Source: a virus. Taken from it: 22,564 nt of DNA. The translations under genes and the position numbers were made by a program. Of the stretch, positions 8,201-14,496 are shown in pieces (within the stretch, counting starts at the first letter, position 1; every line of letters begins with the position of its first letter). The notes under the pieces were generated by a model. The model was not told where the DNA came from, did no database searches, and was given only the letters and a program-made list of their open reading frames with translations. The stretch is taken from positions 1-22,564 of the IMG/VR virus record IMGVR_UViG_3300017743_000142; one strand, given 5' to 3'.

Positions 8201-10366
8201 GGAAGTAATTCCACATTATCAAACGCTATAGGTGATTTGACTATACAGAATTTCGCAAACGATAAAGATATAATCTTTAAATCAGACGACGGTTCTGGAG
8301 GGGTAACTGAATATTTTAGATTAGATGGAGGTGAGACAAATGTACAATTTGAGAAAAATATTAAACTAAACAACGAAGCAGATATATACTTATCAGATAA
8401 TGGTAAAACCCATTACGGTGATAGTAATGATTTAGAGATTTTTCACGACGGTAGTAACAGTAATATCACAGCTAAAGGAACAGGTCATTTATATATTCAA
8501 CAAACCACTGACGACAAAGATATCATATTTAGATCAGACGATGGCTCTGGAGGGATAACAACATATTTCCAATTAGATGGTAGTAACGAACGCTTAAATG
8601 TTGATGCACCTAACGGAATGTTATTCTCTGATAACATAAAATTAAAGGTCGGTACTGGAGGAGATTTAGAGTTTTACCATAACGGCACTAATAGTGTTAT
8701 AGAGAGTAATACTAACGATTTAATTATTAAAACAGATAATGCAGCTGGGAATATTTTGTTTCAATCCGGTAGTACTGAATTTTTTAGATTAAACGGCTCC
8801 TCAGCTATCACTAGAGCATCGAAAAGCTTTTTATTTGTAGATAATGCTAAAGGTATATTTGGAGACGGAAGTGATTTACAAATATACCACAACGGGACTG
8901 ATTCTTTTATTAATAATGATACAGGTCATTTATTTATAAAAAACTTTGGAGACGATAACGACATAGTATTTCAAACAGACGACGGTTCTGGAGGTACGGC
9001 TGAATACTTTAGATTAGATGGTGGCGCGACAATAGTAGTTGTAAATAAAGAGTTTAGATTTGTAGATAATATTCCTTTAAAACTTGGCTCAGGACCAGAT
9101 TTGGAAATGGTTCACAATGGTACAAACACAAACATTGTCAATAGTACCGGTGATCTGACTATAGAGAATACAGCAGATGATAAAGATATTATTTTTAAAT
9201 CAGATGACGGTTCTGGAGGTACTACTGAATACTTTAGATTAGACGGTAGTGAAGTATCAATACGTATGAAGCGTCTTACTAAATGGGATGATAATATTAA
9301 AGCTACATTTGGAGACGGAAGTGATTTACAGATATACCATGATAGTTCTGATAGCTATATAGATGATACTGGAACTGGTAGATTATATGTTAGAGGAAGT
9401 GGAGTTACTATAGGTAAGTATACTGGTGAAAACGGTATTATTTTTAATCAAAACGCAGAAGTAAAACTTTATTATGATAACTCTGGTAAATTAGAAACAA
9501 CCGCTACAGGAGTTACTGTAACAGGAGATATTGATGCAGATGATATAACCGTAGACAACTGGGGATCAGTTTCAGCTTCACTTGCTACTATATCAGCATC
9601 TGCTGCTGCTGGAGGAGGTGGATCAGCAGTACAGGTTTCAGTAGGACAGTATACATCTACAGATACTAGTACCGATATAAATACAGGAACAGCCACTGTA
9701 ATACCTTTTAATTCAACCGATGGAGTAACTGATACTAGTAATTATAGTATTTCTGCCGGTAGAGTAACAGTATCTGAAGCAGGTACCTATTGGGTGGTTG
9801 GTCAAGTTTCATATACTGGGGCCGTTACAAGAGCTAATATTGGAGTATCAATATTTAAAAATGGAACAGATATAGGATACCAAGGTAACATGGGTTATTT
9901 AAGAGATTCAACTGGGCATAATGAAGCTTCTAGTATAGTTTCTGCTTATGTTGACGTATCGGCTAATGATATTATTGATATAAGAGGTATTCAAAAAGCA
10001 GCAGCAGGTACTGTTAACCTAGCATCAGGTGAAAGTGTGTTTGCTTTAAATAAAGTCGGAGGAGCAGTTCCCGCTTCTAACACTTTTGCCGACGCCAGGT
10101 CAGATACTGGAACGGCTTTAGATCTACAATATAGCGGTGGTTCATTCTATAGTATGGGATCAGCTTCTTCTACTACATCATATACCACAGGTAGTGTTAG
10201 AGTAGGAGGTTGGGCTAAAGTATTTGTTAATGCTTCATCTAAACCAACGGTAGGAGGATCCACAGAAATGGACAGTTCAAACAGCGGGTTTACCACAAGT
10301 ACAGATTGCTATCTCGTAGCTACGTATGACGGTTCAAATGCAAGACACTTCTTTACAAAAGTATAA
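5216..10366 (+). CDS. Giant mosaic tail fibre protein
   Basis: A 1716-residue modular fibre. The N-terminus (MAKDVIITPADGDIQF, then IGDGS repeats) leads to a NWGSISASLATISASAAA segment and a glycine run near residue 135-145. About eight VGIGTTSP-type units occupy roughly residues 175-700. A conserved AQEFHTEF block lies near residue 780, followed by eight units of about 75 residues carrying DLQIYHNGTNS and DIIFQSDDGSGG (residues about 823-1432). A second NWGSVSASLATISASAAAGGGG linker follows, then a stretch from about 1475 to 1612 (AGRVTVSEAGTYWVVGQVSY onward, closing near GESVFALNKVGG) resembling a C1q/TNF-like jelly roll, and about 100 terminal residues. Likely a long trimeric adhesin whose tip contacts the host. 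The fibre role is well supported; the jelly-roll call is by pattern only. Start chosen because the promoter-like motif lies 11 nt upstream. Confidence 0.82.
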   Translation: MAKDVIITPADGDIQFKNSSGTETGKIEQSGNDLVISNAVGDVLIGDGSSDVYIGDGTNNVDIIFEQNGAIKGETGAGVTLTLGSSDTTLDVSASSIVVTGPISASGAITGSDVKIDNWGSISASLATISASAAAGGGGGGGSIDGSGAANKVAIWSDSDTLTSDTNLHWDSSNDRLGIGTSSPSVDLDIENTTGVTIDLNSSSGDGKFRFQDAGVLKWTVGRDNTNQNFAFSSGSGLGNGDVLTLTTTGFVGIGTSSPSTILDIQGDNPILELNDSNSTIRYAALKYLTAGGTWYFSSGDSNTGAGVANSDLWITRNATGTNNRFRFHRDSYAFSIYSGSNQNISLDANGNSYFNGGNVGIDTTSPQATLSIGDNIGAFNGLSIGGSANRDIRIGQGTSYNLVIGWKYNSTATSAYSIIENYNGNNPLILQGSGGNVGIGTTSPSYKLDVAGNANISSSLHVTGSVGIANSSPSYDLEIGQDGDGERDIRIHSDASNAYFEISTRGNIANLKANQNQNLRLISTGGGGYVTIATGGDTERFRVNYDGKVGIGTTSPNSKLEVVDSITFSNVDTFGQFTIKSTSGTTGDMLNFGVDDTNNVSFIQSNNRGTSTLPLTLQRYGGNVGIGTTSPTQKLEVREGFIISSGSGVSDTGFVLDRAGLDTYELRHMDGGFTVYNSTETRKEMSFNGAGRIGIGTTAPTRTLTVSGSISASGDIHIDNNQGLVSKNVAGSERTLIELDSSNTLKIKGNDSEGSTNVITMVAGGDVTFPADVTVQGTVTAQEFHTEFISASIIYQSGSTKFGDDIDDVHNFTGSINLSGSINLEDNAFLYLGDSSDLQLYHNGTNSVITNYTGHLYIGNNADDSDIIFQSDDGSGGITEYFRLDGSSTAIITSKNNQFTDNTKLLLGSSNDLKIYHNGTNSVFENTTGNLSFIQYADDSDIIFQSDDGSGGVTTYFRLDGSLGYTVASKQILVQDNVKLSVGTSEHGIVMVHDGSNSTLSNAIGDLTIQNFANDKDIIFKSDDGSGGVTEYFRLDGGETNVQFEKNIKLNNEADIYLSDNGKTHYGDSNDLEIFHDGSNSNITAKGTGHLYIQQTTDDKDIIFRSDDGSGGITTYFQLDGSNERLNVDAPNGMLFSDNIKLKVGTGGDLEFYHNGTNSVIESNTNDLIIKTDNAAGNILFQSGSTEFFRLNGSSAITRASKSFLFVDNAKGIFGDGSDLQIYHNGTDSFINNDTGHLFIKNFGDDNDIVFQTDDGSGGTAEYFRLDGGATIVVVNKEFRFVDNIPLKLGSGPDLEMVHNGTNTNIVNSTGDLTIENTADDKDIIFKSDDGSGGTTEYFRLDGSEVSIRMKRLTKWDDNIKATFGDGSDLQIYHDSSDSYIDDTGTGRLYVRGSGVTIGKYTGENGIIFNQNAEVKLYYDNSGKLETTATGVTVTGDIDADDITVDNWGSVSASLATISASAAAGGGGSAVQVSVGQYTSTDTSTDINTGTATVIPFNSTDGVTDTSNYSISAGRVTVSEAGTYWVVGQVSYTGAVTRANIGVSIFKNGTDIGYQGNMGYLRDSTGHNEASSIVSAYVDVSANDIIDIRGIQKAAAGTVNLASGESVFALNKVGGAVPASNTFADARSDTGTALDLQYSGGSFYSMGSASSTTSYTTGSVRVGGWAKVFVNASSKPTVGGSTEMDSSNSGFTTSTDCYLVATYDGSNARHFFTKV
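5564..5632 (+). repeat. Linker repeat, copy 1 of 2
   Basis: This 69-bp segment encodes DNWGSISASLATISASAAA followed by glycines. It matches 9554-9622, nearly 4 kb downstream in the same gene, in 57 of 69 bases. Eleven of the twelve differences are silent third-position changes and one changes Ile to Val. It marks the boundary between the N-terminal region and the VGIGTTSP region. Confidence 0.85.
7682..9511 (+). repeat. Eight-unit array of about 75-residue fibre repeats
   Basis: In-frame tandem repeats inside the giant fibre. Each unit reads roughly DN.KL.LGDSSDLQIYHNGTNS, then a TGHLYI strand, DDSDIIFQSDDGSGG and TEYFRLDGS. The SDDGSGG codons recur at about 7829, 8054, 8282, 8534, 8975 and 9200, giving a period near 225 nt. 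The fifth unit (about 8615-8830) lacks the SDDGSGG loop and the eighth degenerates after DLQIYHDSSDS. The array resembles stacked beta units of a fibre shaft and would allow length change by recombination. Confidence 0.85.
9554..9622 (+). repeat. Linker repeat, copy 2 of 2
   Basis: Encodes DNWGSVSASLATISASAAA followed by GGGG, the partner of 5564-5632. Here it separates the 75-residue repeat array from the C-terminal jelly-roll-like region. The mostly silent differences argue for an old duplication, or import, kept by selection on the protein. Confidence 0.85.
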
Positions 10367-10369
10367 AAT

Positions 10370-11023
10370 ATGGGTTATTACCAAGAAATTTTAAAGTACG
10401 CTTTTCAAGAACCTCCTGCTGGTGGAATTGCTTTTGTTACATCTATATATGAGTTTGTTGATGGGGCAGGAACAACAACTCTAACAGGTATTCAGTCAGG
10501 GGATTTTGTTGTTGCTGTTATTACAGGAGATTCAGGAGGTGTATCAAATCTCTCCACAGGCTTTACTAATATTCAAGATGATGAGGATAGTAATAGTGTT
10601 AATTATAGAATGGCTTATTCTTTTTCTACAGGAACATCAATTAATTATGTAAGAAATACTGGTGACGAAGGGATTGTTTTAGCTGCCTTTAGAGGTGTTG
10701 ATAGTACAACACCTTTTGATGTCACAACTCCTTCTCTGGAAACCTCAGTTGGAAGTGTTACATCTATAACACCACCTTCAATAACACCTACAAGCGATAA
10801 TTGTATGATTGTAATTGGACTCGGTATTGACGATGATGACAAAACAAATGCAACTATTTCAACAGGATTTACAACTGCAGAGTTTGGCCATGTTGATAAC
10901 ACTAACACAGGTATTTTTTATAAAAAACAAGGAACCGCACAACAAGAAAGCCCATCTGCTATATCTTGGTCTGGAGGAGAGAATGCTATTGCAGGAACAA
11001 TAGCACTTAGACCTGCAAGTTAA
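10370..11023 (+). CDS. Beta-sandwich tail fibre accessory protein
   Basis: A 217-residue protein starting three bases after the giant fibre stop, so probably co-transcribed with it. After MGYYQEILKYAFQEPPAGG the sequence becomes a beta-rich domain: SGDFVVAVITGDSGG, AYSFSTGTS, GIVLAAFRGVDSTTPFDV, PPSITPTSDNCMIVIGLGID and a C-terminal AGTIALRPAS. This VLAAFRG ... PPSITPT pattern is one I recall from small phage structural proteins with a jelly-roll-like fold. It may be a fibre tip, receptor-binding subunit or capsid/tail decoration. No signal peptide or membrane segment. The structural role is inferred from fold pattern and neighbours; the exact role is unknown. Confidence 0.55.
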   Translation: MGYYQEILKYAFQEPPAGGIAFVTSIYEFVDGAGTTTLTGIQSGDFVVAVITGDSGGVSNLSTGFTNIQDDEDSNSVNYRMAYSFSTGTSINYVRNTGDEGIVLAAFRGVDSTTPFDVTTPSLETSVGSVTSITPPSITPTSDNCMIVIGLGIDDDDKTNATISTGFTTAEFGHVDNTNTGIFYKKQGTAQQESPSAISWSGGENAIAGTIALRPAS

Positions 11024-11031
11024 AAAGTAGA

Positions 11032-11044
11032 TATTTATAATAAA
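11032..11044 (+). promoter_or_regulatory. Late-promoter-like motif
   Basis: TATTTATAATAAA, 11 nt upstream of the gene at 11056 and identical to the copy at 13595-13607 with the same spacing. It lies in the short gap after the stop of the preceding gene. Confidence 0.55.
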
Positions 11045-11055
11045 AATTTTAAACA

Positions 11056-11406
11056 ATGGCAATAACTTATTCCTGGGACTGTAAAACATTAGATACGTAC
11101 CCAACACATTCTGACTCGCAAAGTCCGTCTAACACACAAAACGATGTAGTGTATAATGTACACTGGAGATTAACCGGAACAGAAGGAGAACATTCTGCTA
11201 CAGTAATCGGTACGCAAAACCTAACTGTGACTGATCTATCAAGTTTTGCAGATTTTAGTTCGTTAGATAATACTACAGTAACCGGATGGGTCGAAACAGC
11301 TTTAGATGCTGGAGAATCTGGTAGAGTAAATAGTCTGAAAGCTTCTATATCAAGCTCGATCGTAGAAAAAATTTCACCTACATCAGTGACTAAAACTATT
11401 GAATAG
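11056..11406 (+). CDS. Small phage protein starting MAITYSWDC, DUF7936-like
   Basis: A 116-residue protein that begins MAITYSWDCKTLDTYP and continues with DVVYNVHWRLTGTEGEHSAT, a middle GTQNLTVTDLSSFADF and a WVETAL helix near residue 75-80. This layout matches a small family common in marine phage tail regions (MAITYxW start, VxNVxWxLTGT, WVxxAL), which I believe is DUF7936; that assignment is from memory. The function is unknown, but such genes usually sit beside structural genes, so a minor virion or assembly role is plausible. The N-terminal half is beta-rich. It has its own promoter-like motif 11 nt upstream. Confidence 0.65.
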   Translation: MAITYSWDCKTLDTYPTHSDSQSPSNTQNDVVYNVHWRLTGTEGEHSATVIGTQNLTVTDLSSFADFSSLDNTTVTGWVETALDAGESGRVNSLKASISSSIVEKISPTSVTKTIE

Positions 11407-11411
11407 TTGTC

Positions 11412-11454
11412 AAAGTTAAATAACTTTACTATATTAATATATTAATCGATTAAT
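11412..11454. promoter_or_regulatory. A/T-rich palindromes upstream of small coiled-coil gene
   Basis: The short gap before the gene at 11463 holds AAAGTTA and TAACTTT two bases apart (11412-11427), the palindrome ATATTAATAT (11431-11440) and the perfect 14-bp palindrome ATTAATCGATTAAT (11441-11454). No copy of the 13-bp promoter-like motif is present here, so these could be a weak terminator, an operator or an alternative promoter. A/T richness makes short palindromes likely by chance. Confidence 0.3.
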
Positions 11455-11462
11455 TGTTTTAA

Positions 11463-11747
11463 ATGGAAAATCAAAAATTATCTGAAGAACAGGTACAAAG
11501 CTTAAATGAACTGCAGCAAAAAAATCAAGCTTTGATTAACGAACTCGGCCAAATTTCTTTAATTGAAATTAACCTTGAGCAGAGAAGAGAAGCTGCTGAA
11601 AAATTTTTAGAGGAACTTAGAACAGCCGAACAAACACTTGCCAAAGAGTTAGAAGATGCTTACGGAGCAGGAACTATAGATCTTAGCAAAGGAGAATTTA
11701 TTCCTAATCCTGCTAAGGCTGAAGAAGGAGTGCCTTTAGAGCAGTAG
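11463..11747 (+). CDS. Small coiled-coil phage protein
   Basis: A 94-residue protein, almost all helix: residues about 5-70 are rich in Glu, Gln, Leu and Lys with heptad-like spacing (EEQVQSLNELQQKNQALINE, then EKFLEELRTAEQTLAKELED). It ends with YGAGTIDLSKGEFIPNP, a tail pattern (YGxGTIDLxxGEF) that I recall from small proteins of marine phages. It is probably a soluble, perhaps oligomeric protein. The function is not known; position just before the sheath gene would allow a structural or chaperone role. No signal peptide. The start is the first ATG and is preceded only by A/T-rich sequence without a ribosome binding site. Confidence 0.65.
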   Translation: MENQKLSEEQVQSLNELQQKNQALINELGQISLIEINLEQRREAAEKFLEELRTAEQTLAKELEDAYGAGTIDLSKGEFIPNPAKAEEGVPLEQ

Positions 11748-11771
11748 TTTAGAAAATTTATTTTTTTAGTT

Positions 11772-11796
11772 AGGAGGGTTTTTTTTAGATCCTCCT
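11772..11796. terminator. Possible terminator hairpin before the sheath gene
   Basis: AGGAGG (11772-11777) can pair with CCTCCT (11791-11796) around a 13-base loop that itself holds eight T residues. Only three T residues follow the stem, so it is not a textbook terminator. On the opposite strand the stem is followed by an A-run rather than a T-run. Its place between the coiled-coil gene and the promoter-like motif of the sheath gene makes a transcription boundary plausible. Confidence 0.4.
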
Positions 11797-11847
11797 TTCC
11801 TATTTATATACAGTAGACTTAAAAAAACTTTTTACGATATAATTTAA

Positions 11848-11860
11848 TATTTATTATAAA
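11848..11860 (+). promoter_or_regulatory. Late-promoter-like motif of the sheath gene
   Basis: TATTTATTATAAA, identical to the copies at 14484 and 17925, lies 20 nt before the sheath start. A TATAAT hexamer at 11838-11843 just upstream could be a separate host-type minus-10 element, but I see no good minus-35 partner. Confidence 0.55.
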
Positions 11861-11880
11861 CTTAATAAATTCAACCCAAC

Positions 11881-13581
11881 ATGGCAGAAACATTAATATC
11901 TCCAGGTGTATTTACTAGAGAAAATGACATCTCTTTTATCCAACCAGCACCTGTTGAGGCAGGAGCGGCAATCATCGGACCAACAGTAAAAGGACCAGTT
12001 GAAATACCAACCATTGTTACATCTTATAACGATTATGTAAGAAAATTTGGAGCTACATTTGAATCAGGTTCAGATGTAAACGAATTCTTTACATCAATGG
12101 CAGTTAAAAATTATTTCCAACAAGGAGGTAATACTTGCTTAGTAACAAGAGTAGTATCCGGAGCATTTACAGAAGCTTCAAATAGTAATATGGTAGCAGC
12201 AGATACAGGAGACGATCCTTTTGTAATTAAAACTATTGGTAAAGGAACAATTTACAATAATGCTAACACACAAAATACCGATGGTTCTTTGATTTCAGGT
12301 TCAGACGATAATTTAAGATGGGAGATTACTAACGTTGATAATAGCAAAGGTACTTTTAATTTAATTGTTCGTAGAGGTAATGACAGCCGTACAAATAAAG
12401 TTGTTTTAGAGACATTTAATAATGTAAATTTAGATCCTAATTCTACTAACTACATTGAAAGAGTAGTCGGTAATCAATATTTTAGTATTGCAGCAGATGG
12501 TTCTCAAATACAGACATCTGGTTCTTACGTAAATAATTCTAATTACGTATATATTTCATCTGTAGCAAGACAAACTTTAAATTATTTAGGAAACGACGGT
12601 CAAATAAGAATCGGCTCTTTATCAGGTTCATTACCTACAGCACAATCAGGTTCATTTACAGGCGCAACCGGTGACATTGCAGATGGAGCTAACTTGTATC
12701 ACAATATTAATAGTACAAACACACAGGGATTAGTCGGAAGTGATTATTCTAATGTTATTACGTTATTGGGTAATAAAAACGATTATAAGTTTAATATTGT
12801 TACTGCCCCTGGTATTTATAACACAAATTACGGAACAACAGTTGATTCTTTGATTTCTTTAGTAGAAACAAGAGGAGATGCTATAGCAATAGTAGATCTT
12901 ACAGGATATGGAAGTACGGTAAGTACTGCCAATACTCAAGCAGCAGATCTTAATTCTTCTTATGGAGCAGCATACTGGCCTTGGTTACAGACTCAAACCG
13001 GAAACGGTAAAATTGTCTGGGCACCATCTTCAGTATTTATTCCTGGAACTTACGCCTTTACAGATAATAGTTCAGCACCATGGTTTGCACCAGCAGGATT
13101 AGTAAGAGGAGGATTGACAGGAGCTGTACAAGCAGAAAAGAAATTAACTAGGTCGGATAGAGATTCTTTATATTCAAACAAAGTTAATCCAATCGCTACT
13201 TTCCCTGGAACAGGATTAGCAGTATTTGGTCAGAAAACTTTACAATCTAAAGCATCAGCATTAGACAGAGTAAATGTAAGAAGATTGTTAATCGAACTTA
13301 AAGAGTTTATTGGTAACCAAGCTGATTCTTTAGTATTCGAACAAAATACATTAACTACAAGAAACAGATTCCTTGCAGCAGTTAATCCATATTTGGAGTC
13401 TGTAGTACAGAGACAAGGATTATATGCCTATAGGGTAGTAATGGACGATACAAACAATACTGCTGACGTTATTGATAGAAATCAATTAGTAGGTCAGATC
13501 TTTATCCAACCGGCTAAGACAGCAGAATTCATAATCTTAGACTTCGTAGTAGAACCAACAGGAGCTACATTCGGAGCATAA
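11881..13581 (+). CDS. Contractile tail sheath protein, T4 gp18-like
   Basis: A 566-residue protein with the hallmark sheath start: LISPGVFTRENDISFIQPAP, then AAIIGPTVKGPVEIPTIVTS and a YNDYVRKFG segment. The middle (about residues 90-270) is a variable beta-rich insertion likely facing outward. The C-terminal third carries the conserved core: NVRRLLIELKEFIG, FEQNTLTTRNRFL, NPYLESVVQRQGLYAYRVVMD and a final FIQPAKTAEFIILDFVVEPTG. Sheath subunits form the contractile outer tube that drives the inner tube into the host; T4 gp18 is somewhat longer (659 residues). The gene is followed at once by the tail tube gene, as in most myoviruses. Start supported by the promoter-like motif 20 nt upstream and by the conserved N-terminus. 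Confidence 0.95.
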   Translation: MAETLISPGVFTRENDISFIQPAPVEAGAAIIGPTVKGPVEIPTIVTSYNDYVRKFGATFESGSDVNEFFTSMAVKNYFQQGGNTCLVTRVVSGAFTEASNSNMVAADTGDDPFVIKTIGKGTIYNNANTQNTDGSLISGSDDNLRWEITNVDNSKGTFNLIVRRGNDSRTNKVVLETFNNVNLDPNSTNYIERVVGNQYFSIAADGSQIQTSGSYVNNSNYVYISSVARQTLNYLGNDGQIRIGSLSGSLPTAQSGSFTGATGDIADGANLYHNINSTNTQGLVGSDYSNVITLLGNKNDYKFNIVTAPGIYNTNYGTTVDSLISLVETRGDAIAIVDLTGYGSTVSTANTQAADLNSSYGAAYWPWLQTQTGNGKIVWAPSSVFIPGTYAFTDNSSAPWFAPAGLVRGGLTGAVQAEKKLTRSDRDSLYSNKVNPIATFPGTGLAVFGQKTLQSKASALDRVNVRRLLIELKEFIGNQADSLVFEQNTLTTRNRFLAAVNPYLESVVQRQGLYAYRVVMDDTNNTADVIDRNQLVGQIFIQPAKTAEFIILDFVVEPTGATFGA

Positions 13582-13594
13582 ATTTAAAAAACGA

Positions 13595-13607
13595 TATTTA
13601 TAATAAA
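13595..13607 (+). promoter_or_regulatory. Late-promoter-like motif of the tube gene
   Basis: TATTTATAATAAA, 11 nt upstream of the tail tube start, in the 37-base gap after the sheath gene. Identical in sequence and spacing to 11032-11044. Confidence 0.55.
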
Positions 13608-13618
13608 GCAAGCATAAA

Positions 13619-14104
13619 ATGGCAGTATTAGATCCAAATGAAATAATGTTTAGAGCCTTTGAGCCTAAAGTTCAGAATAGATTTGTAATGTATGTTGACG
13701 GCATTCCATCGTTCATGATTAGAACAGTCGGAGGACCAACATTTACAGACAATACAGTAAAACTTGACCATATCAATTCATATAGAAAGATAAGAGGAAA
13801 AAGAGAGTGGGGAGATATAACTATGACTTTATATGATCCAATTACACCTTCTGGAGCTCAAGCTGCTATGGATTGGGCACGTCAATCTTACGAGTCAGTT
13901 ACAGGAAGAGCAGGATACTCAGATCTTTATAAAAAAGATTTAACAGTTAACGTTCTAGGACCTGTAGGAGATGTAGTATCAGAATGGATTATCAAAGGAG
14001 CATTCATTACTAACTTTGGACAAGGAGATTTCGATTGGAGTTCTGACTCACAAGTAGATCTTACAATTACTGTCTCAATGGATTATTGCATCTTAAATTA
14101 CTAA
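13619..14104 (+). CDS. Tail tube protein, T4 gp19-like
   Basis: 161 residues, close to the 163 of T4 gp19. It starts MAVLDPNEIMFRAFEPKVQN with RFVMYVDGIPSFMIRTVGGP, typical of T4-type tubes (a short helix then a strand pair naming the internal face). KLDHINSYRKIRGKREWGDI and MTLYDPITPSGAQAAMDW follow, and a C-terminal VDLTITVSMDYCILNY strand completes the barrel. Subunits stack as hexameric rings to form the inner tube through which DNA passes. Its position between sheath and assembly chaperone agrees. A strong terminator follows 20 bases after the stop, so transcription of the sheath-tube unit probably ends there. Confidence 0.95.
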   Translation: MAVLDPNEIMFRAFEPKVQNRFVMYVDGIPSFMIRTVGGPTFTDNTVKLDHINSYRKIRGKREWGDITMTLYDPITPSGAQAAMDWARQSYESVTGRAGYSDLYKKDLTVNVLGPVGDVVSEWIIKGAFITNFGQGDFDWSSDSQVDLTITVSMDYCILNY

Positions 14105-14123
14105 TCACTACCTACCCAATATT

Positions 14124-14151
14124 AAGCCCGGCTTTTCAGTCGGGTTTTTTT
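14124..14151 (+). terminator. Intrinsic terminator after the tail tube gene
   Basis: AAGCCCGGCT (14124-14133) pairs with AGTCGGGTTT (14138-14147) across a TTTC tetraloop, with two G-T wobbles, and the T-run extends from 14145 to 14151. This is a strong rho-independent signal on the + strand. Confidence 0.9.
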
Positions 14152-14168
14152 ATCTTCATAGTTTTTCC

Positions 14169-14199
14169 AAGTTTAACTTAAGTTTAAGAAAAGTTTAAC
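14169..14199 (+). repeat. Three 9-bp direct repeats, 11 bp apart
   Basis: AAGTTTAAC at 14169, AAGTTTAAG at 14180 and AAGTTTAAC at 14191 are spaced exactly 11 bp, close to one helical turn. They end directly at the promoter-like motif of the moron gene. Such phasing would place a bound protein on one face of the DNA. The first two copies also form the palindrome AACTTAAGTT (14175-14184). None of the other motif copies has this upstream array. Confidence 0.6.
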
Positions 14200-14215
14200 T
14201 ATTTATTAATATAAA
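14200..14215 (+). promoter_or_regulatory. Late-promoter-like motif, longer variant
   Basis: TATTTATTAATATAAA, the recurrent motif with three extra bases (ATA-type insertion), 10 nt before the moron start and after a strong terminator. The altered spacing and the upstream repeats suggest this gene could be expressed differently from its structural neighbours. Confidence 0.45.
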
Positions 14216-14225
14216 ATGATAACCT

Positions 14226-14447
14226 ATGAAGAGAGTAACAACACTAGTGTTACTGTTATTAGGGTTAATAGCAGTAGCCAATCCAGGAGAGCCACAAACT
14301 GCAGAAGAAAAAAAACTTTATCATCTCAAGAAAGCAAAATATCATGAGATTCAAGCTAAGTTACAAGCCGGAGACATAACTCTACAACAGGCACAGCAAC
14401 TGTGGCAAAAGGAACTTAAGAAACTTAAGAAAAGAGAGGGTAAATAG
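14226..14447 (+). CDS. Small exported protein, probable moron
   Basis: 73 residues beginning MKRVTTLVLLLLGLIAVANP, a clear signal peptide: two basic residues, a run of Leu/Val, and AVA before a likely signal-peptidase I cut near residue 18. There is no Cys, so it is not a lipoprotein. The mature part is about 55 residues, helical and strongly basic (YHLKKAKYHEIQAKLQAGDI, then LWQKELKKLKKREGK). It interrupts the tube-to-tape-measure order and has its own promoter-like motif and terminators on both sides, the pattern of a moron. A virion part would not normally carry such a signal, so I infer a periplasmic role during infection, for instance in lysis, envelope change or exclusion of other phages. 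No family recognised. Confidence 0.7.
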   Translation: MKRVTTLVLLLLGLIAVANPGEPQTAEEKKLYHLKKAKYHEIQAKLQAGDITLQQAQQLWQKELKKLKKREGK

Positions 14448-14460
14448 CCCTCTTTTTTTT
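14431..14460 (+). terminator. Intrinsic terminator overlapping the moron 3' end
   Basis: AGAGGG (14435-14440) pairs with CCCTCT (14448-14453) over a seven-base loop, extended by A-T pairs, followed by eight T residues (14453-14460). The stop codon TAG lies inside the loop, so the last codons double as the 5' arm. Confidence 0.85.
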
Positions 14461-14483
14461 GTTATCCGAATTTTTATTTCATA

Positions 14484-14496
14484 TATTTATTATAAA
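14484..14496 (+). promoter_or_regulatory. Late-promoter-like motif of the gp26-like gene
   Basis: TATTTATTATAAA, 19 nt upstream of the start and just after the moron terminator. Exact match to 11848-11860 (20-nt spacing) and 17925-17937. Confidence 0.55.

Noticed and set aside
7682-9511. Regular 225-bp repeats as a CRISPR-like or non-coding array
   Set aside because: Repeats are in frame, diverged mostly at silent sites and encode a continuous fibre protein.
10815-11003. + strand open frame of 62 codons inside the gene at 10370
   Set aside because: Out-of-frame overlap of a well-supported beta-rich protein; low-complexity product and no initiation signal.
9640-11023. Variable region of a diversity-generating retroelement at a fibre tip
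   Set aside because: No template repeat, reverse transcriptase or accessory gene is visible in the window, and no AAC-rich variable repeat pair was found.
11772-11777. AGGAGG as a Shine-Dalgarno site
   Set aside because: No start codon lies at suitable spacing and it is one arm of an inverted repeat.
14216-14348. Alternative ATG at 14216 upstream of the moron
   Set aside because: It is in another frame, encodes no signal peptide and gives an unconvincing product; ATG 14226 gives a textbook signal peptide.
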